The notes under the pieces: generated by a model | What the model was told of the DNA's origin: nothing | Seen by the model: the letters and a program-made list of their open reading frames with translations, nothing else | Databases searched by the model: none | Part shown: positions 36,756-46,427 of the stretch, one piece after another | Position numbering within the stretch: position 1 is the stretch's first letter | Layout of the letters: the number at the start of each line of letters is the position of its first letter | Program-made: the position numbers and the translations under genes | Assembly (NCBI RefSeq): GCF_949987515.2 | Contig: NC_082687.1 | Coordinates: forward strand, 122,431,838-122,495,837 | Length of the DNA: 64,000 bases | Origin: Delphinus delphis | Lineage: Eukaryota; Chordata; Mammalia; Artiodactyla; Delphinidae | Direction of reading: 5' to 3'

Positions 36756-37684
36756 CTATGAAGAAAAATCAATACTTGACCTTTCCAAGCAGTGGAAACA
36801 TGGAGGCTTCTATTTCTAGTATCTGATTTTTAACATGCAATTCCATATTTGGGATCGGTCAGAAGAGAGCAATGGCTCATTTTATTAGTATCAGGCATCA
36901 GAGAAGTTGAAAACCTCTCCAGGGATTATTCTGGGGTAAAGCATCCAAACACAGAAATTATTTTCTGTTACACAGTTGGGTTGAATTGAGGAGTTATTCC
37001 TTTCTCTTGTCACACCAGATCATTGGTAATTTGAATTAAAGCAAGAAATTTTGTTCCTAAAGGGCCTTAGAGTTGCTCTTATTGACATTCTGCTTCTTCT
37101 TCCCTTTTTTCCCCTAGGTTTGTTTGGCTCCTTAGATAACTTCAGAATCATCTTATATAATTTTTAAAGAAATAGATCAAAGCCTCTGGAATCAATGAAA
37201 CTGAAAAAGAGAGGAGGATTAAGGGATCTTAAAACTGGCATAATATTATTTTTAGTAGTAGCACGTAGTTATTTAAGAACCTGTGAGTATTATGGGGCCA
37301 TGACACTTTTATTTTGTAAGGACAATTTTAGAGTATGATTTTTTTTTTTAAGTAGGAAAGTGCTTCGTATTCAGAATAGAAAAATGTAGCTCCCTGCCCT
37401 CGCCTCTCCATATACACATTCCACTGCATTGCTTTCAGCTTGCTACCCAAAATTTCAATACATCTGTTCGTTTTGATTCGTTTATGATATAATTTATAGA
37501 TTTTACTTAAAAAAGGTATTTTCCATTTCAAAAAGGCAAAGAAAATTGATTTAAAAAACAAAGCATTGTCATTTATTAGAAATATTTAGTTGGTAGCAAT
37601 GGAAATCCCCTAGATAAAATTATTATAAAACCAGCATAACTTCTTCTTTGTGGAATTTTCAAACTCTCGGCCCTGAAGAAATCC
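36753..37684. other. Unassigned sequence
   Basis: Nothing was recognised. Confidence 0.45.
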
Positions 37685-37880
37685 AGTTAATGAATGAATG
37701 AATGAATGATTGTGTCTTTCCACCCATCCATTCATTTATAGTAGGCTTTTACTGAAGATTTACTAACTACCCAGTGCGATGAAAGAAGTGAAGGATACAA
37801 AAATAATGATTCACAGTGAGTCACAGTTCAGTAGGGGAAATAGACACTCAGTTCCATCATGGCATAGTAAGTACAAAACC
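37685..37880 (-). mobile_element. L2 LINE 3' end fragment
   Basis: It begins with (ATGA)n at about 37691-37709, then TACTGAAGATTTACTAACTA and CACAGTTCAGTAGGGGAAAT, which is the complement of the L2 end (TGAATGAA repeats, then the region reading TACAGTCTAGTGGGGGA on the antisense strand). Confidence 0.55.
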
Positions 37881-38279
37881 AAAAAATATGTGGGTACACA
37901 GAGAATGGCATTTAAGTTATTTCAAGCTTGAGGTTTTGGTGTACATAATATTAAATTTACATTACCCTCTTTGTTTAAAATTTCAAGGTCTCCCTCAACT
38001 GAAAGAGATTCTCTTTGGGAATTGTTATTCTTAAACCTCAAAAAAAATTTTTTTTCTTTTATAAACTGTGAAAACTCAGCTTTAGCTAAAATGCTGCTAG
38101 TACGCATAGGGAGAACAAAAGTTGTGGTCTGTTGTATATTCCTGAGAAGGACTGAAATGAGGCTAAATAAAACAGTGATTTTCTGTAGCATTGATTTCTT
38201 CAGAATATGTAGTTCGATAAGAGTTCGAAGGAACGAGCCAGCTGGTTGTCTGTTACAATACAGCAATGACCACAGTTTC
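37881..38279. other. Unassigned sequence
   Basis: Long frames exist on both strands (161 codons minus at 37922-38407, 135 codons plus at 37971-38378), but both run into the neighbouring LTR, overlap each other and show no domain. They are taken as chance. Confidence 0.5.
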
Positions 38280-38284
38280 ATTGT

Positions 38285-38965
38285 TGTCAAACCCAAATTC
38301 CTGTGCCTGATGTACAGTGAAGCCAAACAAACTGAAACATCAGAGTACGGAGCAGAGAAAGGTTTATTGCAGGGCTGAGCAAGGAGAATGGGGCAGTTCA
38401 TGCTCAAAAGACCTGAACTCCCCAGTGGGTTTCAGGGAAGCGGTGTTTAGAGGCAAAGTGAGGGAGGGGAGTCCCAGGGTGTGTGATCAATCCTCTGATT
38501 GTGCACAGTCCTCTGATTAGTTGATGGTGAGGTAACAGGGTGGTGTCACATGGGTTAACATTATCAAACCTCAGGCTCCAGTAGGTCTGGGGACTACGCA
38601 CTTATGGTCGTCAAGTAGTTAACTTCTTCCGTTTGGAGGGGGTTTTAGCATCTGTAAAACAACTCAGGAAATATGGCTCAGATACTGTTATGTAGGTACT
38701 TCAGAGAGGAGCTAAAGATTCTGTGATGCCATATGGCTGATTTACTGTTTAAATTTACCGGTTCTCCTGATCCAAAACTGCTATTTTTGTCCCTACATGT
38801 TTGCATCGTTTCCATCATTAATTCTTGAGACAAGCTTTTGTGACTCAGGGGAGGCCTGGGAGATTGCAGCTTTTCTATACAGAAGTGGTAGGCAGAGGAC
38901 ATGGGAGGAGGGTCTGTCCTGGGAAGGCCCTATAGGGTCCTACTCAGATACACCATGATGAGACA
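38285..38965 (-). mobile_element. Solo LTR of an endogenous retrovirus
   Basis: The element is 681 bp with inverted termini (TGTC...GACA) and is flanked by perfect 5-bp duplications, ATTGT, at 38280-38284 and 38966-38970. On the minus strand it ends with a polyadenylation signal AATAAA (plus-strand TTTATT at 38363-38368) followed by a TCTCTGCTCC-type R/U5, so it reads right to left. No internal retroviral genes are present on either side, so it is a solo LTR left by recombination between two LTRs. A 5-bp duplication is compatible with ERV3/ERVL or some ERV1 groups; the family is not determined. Confidence 0.8.
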
Positions 38966-38970
38966 ATTGT

Positions 38971-39419
38971 TTCATCAATTAGGAAATCATCAAAAGGACA
39001 TAATTTTAACAAGCTCTTTGACATAAAAAAAGTCTTAATATGGCCGTGCTGAAGAGGTATTCTAAAAATTGTATTATTGTTTTAATTTAGACTTGCATTA
39101 TAGCAATATAATATGATCCATTGATATAATTCAAGTTTAAATTAATGTCCTGCAAATAGAAGATATGCTATTTCAGGGAGCTTAGGATATGCTTCTAAAT
39201 TTACCTTATTCACAAGTATAATACTTTGGACATTTTGTCAAAACACACTTGTGGAACATTTAGAATTAATGTTGAAATTATTCATATTTCTTTTCTTTGT
39301 CAATCATGTAATATTTACTATATAGGCTTAAGTTGCAAAACATAATAAAAAATTTAGGAAACTTCTACTACTCACTCTCCTAAATGTTAATTATTTTATT
39401 GCTTTATAAGATTCTATCA
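38971..39419. other. Unassigned sequence
   Basis: Nothing was recognised. The right part may belong to the old L1 that is clear from about 39.48 kb. Confidence 0.4.
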
Positions 39420-39479
39420 CATATGTATGAACATTTGAGTAACATGTTGTTTGATTCTGAATGAATTTTACATTTGTAA

Positions 39480-39792
39480 AAATTATATGCTCTATTCTAC
39501 ATTTTCACTCAATATTATATTCCTGAGATTTATTATTGCAGTTAATTATTTTTCATTGCCATATATTTTACTGGTTAAATAAACCACATATTTTATCCAT
39601 TCTCCTGTGATTGGTATTTAGGATGGTTCCACTTGGAGAAGGTGTATCACACACAATGCTGTTATGAATATTTTTGTGTATATTTCCAGTAGCATATATG
39701 TGGGAATTTCTGTAGAGTATGTACTTAAAAGGAAATTTCTGGATCATATGCAATGCTCATGTTTAACCTGATAATTTTTTTTTCAAAGATAC
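39480..39792 (-). mobile_element. Old L1 fragment, right-hand part follows at 40473
   Basis: In antisense it follows the ORF2 C-terminal region of old L1M elements: TTTCATTGCCATATATTTTA, TATCCATTCTCCTGTGATTG, GCTGTTATGAATATTTTTGT, TTTCTGGATCATATGCAATG and TTTTTCAAAGATAC. The element is cut after 39792 by an LTR and resumes at 40473. Confidence 0.75.
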
Positions 39793-40472
39793 TGAGGCAG
39801 GAGATAGGCGCATCCCAGGCTGAGCAGCTGGAATCTGGCCCCTGTGGACAGGTACTCCAAGATAAAGATAATAGTAGGAACAAAAAGGAGCTGAGTCCTG
39901 CTTGGATAGAAGATAAGGAGACATATATTTCTCATTCTTGAGGTCAAGGAGACCCCCCAAACTACACATGCACAGAAAGGTGCCTCAGAGGTCAGAGAAG
40001 GGAGGGAGCACCAGGCCATAATATGTTCCTCTTCCCAGAAACCCTTGCACTGGAATCCATCTTGGCTAAAAGATGCACACGCACACAGGGGAGGGCTCTG
40101 AGTTAAACCACATATGGACTCAGAGCCAGGCAAAGCGAGATGATGGGCCAGAGGAAACCCGGAAGAACTGCCCCATATAAGTAATTTAAACTACCCAAAG
40201 GCGTGACCCTTTCTGTGAGCCTGCCCCTGTGTGTCTAAACACACGCACTTTTTTCCTCCTAGTAAACACTTTACTTGCTTCACTACTTTCCGTCTATTTG
40301 TTGAAATTCCTTTCTCCAAAGCAGAAGAGCCAGGGCCTTGTCACTAGCCACTGGCCCTTGTGGTCTAGTGGTTAGGATTAGCTGCTCTCACTGCTGCAGC
40401 CTGGCTTTAATCTCTGGTCAGGGAATTGAGATCCTACTTCAAGTCACTGCAGGCCAAGGTCACCTGTGATCA
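39793..40472 (+). mobile_element. Solo LTR (ERV1-like) with an internal SINE
   Basis: The block starts TGAGGCAGGAG and ends GTGATCA (TG...CA) and is flanked by the perfect 4-bp duplication ATAC at 39789-39792 and 40473-40476. Removing it rejoins the host L1 as CAAAGATACTGTATTCATTT, in line with the L1 consensus. It has a TATA-like CATATAA at 40174-40180 and a polyadenylation-like AGTAAA at 40261-40266, placed as in U3 and R. A CHR SINE occupies about 40352-40460 near its 3' end, so the LTR itself is about 575 bp. A 4-bp duplication is typical of class I endogenous retroviruses. There is no internal viral coding sequence. Confidence 0.82.
40352..40460 (+). mobile_element. Old CHR-family SINE nested in the LTR
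   Basis: The tRNA-Glu-like head is clear: TGGTCTAGTGGTTAGGATTA (A box) and CTCTCACTGCTGCAGCCTGG, followed by a decayed B box and GGTCAGGGAATTGAGATCC. It ends near AGGCCAA with no A tail. A short GTCAC at both edges may be the remains of a target duplication. This is an older subtype than the CCGCGGAGCGGC copies. It is not a functional tRNA gene. Confidence 0.75.
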
Positions 40473-40600
40473 ATACTGTATTCATTTATAATGCTACCAT
40501 AAAGTATGATACTTCCCATTGATCAAACATTTCTGCCAACATTTAATATCGTCATCTTTCATAATTTTGTTCAGTATTTCTTATTTGGAAGGGCACAGGG
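40473..40600 (-). mobile_element. Old L1 fragment, continuation
   Basis: It resumes the L1 interrupted at 39792: TACTTCCCATTGATCAAACA, TTTCTGCCAACATTTAATAT and CGTCATCTTTCATAATTTTG match the antisense L1 order (TTCCCATTGCTCCACATCCTCACCAACACTTGGTATTGTC). Confidence 0.7.
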
Positions 40601-41290
40601 AAATATTTTTAATCAAAATAATAAAATAGGTAGATGATAGCCACTAATCAATGAAAAGAGGATTTCTTTATATATCAATATTGGAATTCATTTGAAAACA
40701 TTCTGTTTAATAGGTGGTTATTTTTTCTTAGCAAATGTTTACAAGTACTTTAAATGAAAAAATTTCAAACTTCACAAACCATGTGAAATTTTTAAAAACT
40801 GTAATGAATTTTATGCAAAAACTATAAAATATGACTTCATTAAATGCATATTTTATCTTTTGCCTCTATTATGAATTGAACAATATAGGGAAAGCAAATT
40901 AATAGAACTGTAATTTTCTAAAATTTGATTTGTAATACTGTTGTTTCAAACTTAATGAGTATACTCACCATCAACATGAATATATTATGTAAACATTATG
41001 ATCCATCTGTTTTGTCTGGGCAGAGCAACTAGTGTTTATTTTATTGACTATTGAGAAAATTGGACACCTCTGGCTTTCTCATCTGCTTAAATCAATAGAT
41101 GAATTCATAAACATCACCTGTTTTATAGAACATACAAAATTAAGGTAATGTAAATATACTTCAAATGTTACTATCTTTAAATGACATTCCTTTGTATTCC
41201 TGACATAAATCTGTATCTTTTAATTAAATAATCATATCCATTTTGGTAAGGAATTCAGAAAGGAAGAAAACACTTCAATAAAAGAGAAAT
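40601..41290. other. Unassigned AT-rich sequence
   Basis: Nothing was recognised up to the target site of the full-length L1. Confidence 0.45.
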
Positions 41291-41671
41291 AAAAGTTAGC
41301 TTCTTTTTTTTGTAACATCTTTATTGGAGTATAATTGCTTTACAATGGTGTGTTAGTTTCTACTGTATAACAAAGTGAATCAGCTATATGTATACATATA
41401 TCCCCATATCTCCTCCCTCTTGTGTCTCCCTCCCACCCTCACTATCCCACCCCTCAAGAGGGACACAAACCACCTAGCTGATCTCCCTGTGCTATGCGGC
41501 TGCTTCCCACTAGCTATCTATTTTACCTTTGGTAGTGTATATATGCACATGCCACTCTCTCACTTCGTCCCACCTTACCATTCCCCCTCCCAGTGTCATA
41601 AAGTCCATTCTCTACTTCTGCATCTTTATTCCTGTCCTGCCCCTAGGTTCTTCGGGACCAATTTTGTTTGT

Positions 41672-44600
41672 TTAGATTCCTAATATATGTGTTAGCATAC
41701 AGTATTTGTTTTTCTCTTTCTGACTTACTTCTCTCTGTAGGACAGTCTCTAGGCCCATCCACCTCACTACAAATAACTCAATTTTGCTTCTTTTTACGGC
41801 TGAGTAATATTCCATTGTATATATGTGCCACATCTTCTTTATCCATTCATCTGTCAATGGACACTTAGGTTGCTTCCATGTCCTGGCTATTGTAAATAGA
41901 GCTGCAATGAACATTGTGGTACATGAATCTTTTTGAATTATGGTTTTCTAAGGGTATATGCCCAGTAGTGAGATTGCTGGGTCATATGATAGTTCTATTT
42001 TTAGTTTTTTTAAAGAACCTCCCTACTGTTCTTCATAGTGGGTGTATCAGTTTACATTCCCACCAGCAGGGCAAGAGTGTTCCCTTTTCTCCACACCCTC
42101 TTCAGCATTTATTGCTTTCAGATTTTTTGATGATGGCCCTTCTGACCAGTGTGATGTGATACCTCATTGTAGTTCTGATTTGCATTTCTCTAATGATTAG
42201 TGATGTTGAGCATCCTTTCATGTGTTTGTTGGCAATCTGTGTATCTTCTTTGGAGAAATGTCTACTTAGGTCTTCTGCCCATTTTGGGATTGGGTTGTTT
42301 GATTTTTGATATTGAACTGCATGCGCTGCTTGCATATTTTTGAGATTAATCCTTTGTCAGTTGCTTCATTTGCAAATACTTTCCTCCAATCTGAGGGTTG
42401 TCTTTTTGTCTTGTTTATGGTTTCCTTTGCTGTGCAAAAGCTTTTAGGTTTCATTAGGTCCTATTTGTTTATTTTTGTTTTTATTTCCATTTCTCTAGGA
42501 GGTGGGTCAAAAAGGATCTTGATGGCATATATGTCATAGAGTGTTCTGCCTATGTTTTCCTCTAAGAGTTTGATAGTGTCTGGCTTTACATTTAGGTCTC
42601 TAATCCACTTTGAGTTTATTTTTGTGTATGGTGTAAAGGAGGGTTCTAATTTCATTCTTTTACATGTAGCTGTCCAGTTTTCCAGGCACCACTTATTAGA
42701 GAGGCTATCTTTTCTCCATTGTATATTCTTGCTTCCTTTATCAAAGATAAGGTGACCTTATGTGCGTGGGTTTACTTCTAGGATTTTTATGCTGTTCAAT
42801 TGATCTATATCTCTGTTTTTGTGCCAGTACCATACTGTCTTGATTACTGTAGCTTTGTAGTATAGTCTTAAGTCCAGGAGCCTGGTTGCTCCAGCTCCAT
42901 TTTTCTTTCTCAAGATTGCTTTGGTTATTCGGGGTCTTTTGTGTTTCCATACAAATTGTGAAATGTTTTGTTCTACTTCTGTGAAAAATGACATTGGTAG
43001 TTTGATAGGGATTGCATTGAATCTGTAGATTGCTTTGGGTAGTATAATGATTTTCACAATGTTGATTTTTCTAATCCAAGAACATAGTGTATCTCTCCAT
43101 CTGTCTGTATCATCTTTAATTTCTTTCATCAATGTCTTATAGTTTTCTGCATACAGATCTTTTGTTTCCTTAGGTAGATTTATTCCTAGGTATTTTATTC
43201 TTTTTGTTGCAGTAGTAAATGGGAGTGTTTCCTTAATTTCTCTTTCATATTTTTCATCATTAGTGTATAGGAATGAAAGAGATTTTTGTGCATTAATTTT
43301 GTATCCTGCTACTTCACCAAATTCATTGATTATCTCTAGTAGTTTTCTGGTAGCATCATTAGGATTCTCTAGGTATATGATCATGTCAACTGCAAACAGT
43401 GACAGTTTTACTTCTTATTTTCTGATTTGGATTTCTTTTATTTCTTTCTCTTCTCTGATTGCTGTGGCTAAAACTTCCAAAACTATGCTGAATAATAGTG
43501 GTGAGAATGGGCAACCTTGTCTTGTTCCTGGTCTTAGTGGAAATGGTTTCAGTTTTTCACCATTGAGAACGATGTTGGCTCTGGGTTTGTCATATATGTC
43601 CTTTATTACGTTGAGGTAAGTTCCCTCTATCCCTACTTTCTGGAAGGTTTTTTATCATAAATGGGTGTTGAATTTTGATGAAAGCTTTTTCTACATCTAT
43701 TGAAATGATCATATTGTTTTTCTCCTTCAATTTGTTAATATGGTTTATCACATTGATTGATTTGCATATATTGAAGAATCCTTGTATTACTAGGATAAAC
43801 CCCAATTGATCATGTTGTATGATCCTTTTACTGTGCCACTGGATTGTGTTTGCTTGTATTAAGTTGAGGATTTTTGCAACTATGTTCATCAGTGATATTG
43901 ACCTGTAGTTTTCTTTCTTTGTGACATCTTTTTCTGCTTTTGATATCAGGGTGATGGTGGCCTCATAGAATGAGTTTCAGAGCATTCCTCCCTCTGCTAT
44001 ATTTTGGAAGAGTTTGAGAAGGATAGGTGTTATCTCTTCTCTGAAAGTTTGATAGAATTCTCCTGTGAAGCCCTCTGGTCCTGGGCTTTTGTTTGTTCAA
44101 AGATTTTTAACCACAGGTTCAATTTCAGTGCTTGTGATTGGCCTGTTTATATTTTCTATTTCTTCCTGGTTCAGTCTCGGAAGGTTGTGCTTTTCTAAGA
44201 ATTTGTCCATTTCTTCCAAGTTGTCCATTTTATTGGCATATAGTTGCTTGTAGTAGTCTCCATGATCCTTTGTATTTCTGAAGTGTCAGTTGTTACTTCT
44301 CCTTTTTCATTTCTAATTCTATTGATTTGAGTCTTCTCTCTTTTTTTCTTGATGAGCCTGGCTAATGTTTTATCAATTTTGCTTATCTCTTCAAAGAACC
44401 GGCTTTTAATTTTATTGATCTTTGTTGTTTTCTTCATTTTTTTTCCATCTATTTCCAATCTGATCTTTATGATTTCTTTCCTTCTGCTAACTTGGTTTTT
44501 TTTTTGTTCTTCTTTCTCTAATTGCTGTTGGTGTAAGGTTAGGTTGTTTATTTGAGACGTTTCTTGTTTCCTGGGGTAGGATTGTATTGCTATAAACATT

Positions 44601-45479
44601 CCCCTTAGAATTGCTTTTGTTGCATCCCATAGGTTTTGGGTCATGGTGTTTTCATTGTCATTTGTTTCTAGGTATTTTTAAATCTCTTCAGTGATCTCTT
44701 GGCTATTAAGTAGTGTATTGTTTAGCCTCCATGCATTTGTATTTTTCACAGATTTTTTTCCTATAATTGATATCTAGTCTCATAGCATTGTGGTCAGAAA
44801 AGGTACTTGATACGATTTCAATTTTGTTAAACTTACCATGGCTTGATTTGTGACCCAAGATATGATCTATCCTGGAGAATGTTCTATGGGCACTTGAGAA
44901 GAAAGTGTATTCTGTTGTTTAGGGGTGGAATGTCCTATAATTATCAATTAAGTTCATCTTGTTTAATGTATCATTTAAAGCTTGTGTTTCCTTAGTTATT
45001 TTCGCTTTGGATGATCTGTCCATTGGTGAAAGTGAGGTGTTAAAGTCCCCTACTATGATTATCTTCCTGTCAATTTCCCCTATTATTAAGACTGTTAGCA
45101 TTTTCCTTATGTATTGAGATGCTCCTATGTTGGGTGCATAAATATTTACAATTGTTACATCTTCTTCTTGGATTGATCCCTTGATCATTATGTGGTGTCC
45201 TTCTTTGTCTCTTGTAATAGTGTTTATTTTAAAGTCTACTTTGGCTGATATGAGAATTGCTACTCCAGCTTTCTTTTGATTTCCATTTGCATTGAATATC
45301 TTTTTCCATCCCATCACATTCAGTCTGTTATATGTCTCTAGGTCTCAAGTGGGTCTCTTGTACACAGCATATATACGGGTCTTGTTTTGTGTCAGTTCAG
45401 CCAGTCTATGTCTTTTGGTTGGAGCATTTAATTCATTTACATTTAAGGTATTTATTGATATGTCTGTTCTTGGTACCAT
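41672..45479 (-). pseudogene. L1 ORF2 (endonuclease/reverse transcriptase), decayed
   Basis: ORF2 normally encodes an about 1,270-residue protein with an APE-type endonuclease, reverse transcriptase and a C-terminal Cys-rich segment, which nicks DNA and copies L1 RNA at the nick. The start codon at 45477-45479 and the natural stop at 41672-41674 are recognisable. The endonuclease keeps GDFN but a TAA at 44919-44921 stops it just before the SRIDH motif, which is otherwise intact downstream. In the polymerase the catalytic FADD reads FAVD (43385-43396). Several frameshifts and stops split the rest, including one in the Cys-rich part. The best surviving piece is 42758-43384 (208 codons, polymerase thumb side). 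Confidence 0.93.
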
Positions 45480-45537
45480 TTTCTTAATTGTTTTGGGTTT
45501 ATTATTGTAGGTCTTTTCCTTCTCTTGTGTTTCCTGC

Positions 45538-46427
45538 CTAGAGAAGTTCCTTTAGCATTTGCTGTAAAGCTGGTTTGGTGGTGCTGAATTCACTTACCTT
45601 TTGCTTTATTGTAAAGATTTTAATGTATCCATCGAATTTGAATGAGATCCTTGCTGGATAGAGTAATCTTGGCTGTAGGTTTTTCCCTTTCATCACTTTA
45701 AATATGTCCTGCAACACCCTTCTGGCTTGCAGAGTTTCTGCTGAGAAATCAGCTCTTAACCTTATGAAGATTACCTTGTATATTATTTGTTGCTTTTCCC
45801 TTGCTACTTTTAATATTTTTTCTTTGTATTTAAATTTCGATAGTTTGATTAATATGTGTCTTGGCATGTTTGTCCTTGGATTTATCCTGTATGGAACTCT
45901 CTGTGCTTCCTGGACTTGATTGACTATTTCTTTCCCATATTAGGGAAGTTTTCAACTATAATCTCTTCAAATATTTTCTCAGTCCCTTTCTTTTTGTCTT
46001 CTTCTTCTGGGACCTCTATAACTCGAATGTTGGTGTGTTTAATGTCCCAGAGGTCTCTGAGACTGTCCTCAATTCTTTTCATTCTTTTTTATTTATTCTG
46101 CTCTGCAGTAGTTATTTCTACTCTTTTATCATCCAGGTCAATTCTCTGTTCTTCTGCCTCAGTTATTCTGCTATTGATTCCTTCTAGAGAAGTTTTAATT
46201 TCATTTATTGTCTTGTTCATCATTGTTTGTTTGCTCTTTATTTCTTCTAAGTCTTTTTTAAATGTTTCTTGTATTTTCTCCATTCTATATCCAAGATTTT
46301 GGATCATCTTTACTATTATTACTCTGAATTATTTTCCAGGTAGCCTGCCTATTTCCTCTTCATATGTTTGGTCTGGTGGGTTTTTACCTTGCTCCTTCAT
46401 CTGCTGTGTGTTTCTCTGTCTTTTCAT
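45538..46427 (-). pseudogene. L1 ORF1 (RNA-binding chaperone), decayed
   Basis: ORF1 encodes an about 300-residue trimeric coiled-coil RNA-binding protein that packages L1 RNA. The start codon lies at 46425-46427 and the natural TAG stop at 45538-45540, giving the expected length. Two stretches remain readable: a coiled-coil part (46089-46307, MIQNLGYRMEKIQETFKKDL) and the C-terminal RNA-binding part (45538-45867, PRHILIKL start). The region between them is frameshifted. Confidence 0.9.

Noticed and set aside
36528..36826. Frames with poly(Thr-His) tracts
   Set aside because: Translation of the CA microsatellite.
37922..38407. 161-codon minus-strand frame, and an overlapping 135-codon plus-strand frame
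   Set aside because: The two overlap on opposite strands, cross into an LTR, show no domain and have no splice or promoter context. Chance open frames are the simpler reading.
40360..40430. tRNA-Glu-like gene
   Set aside because: It has A-box similarity but a decayed B box, and it continues into the SINE body; it is part of a SINE within an LTR.
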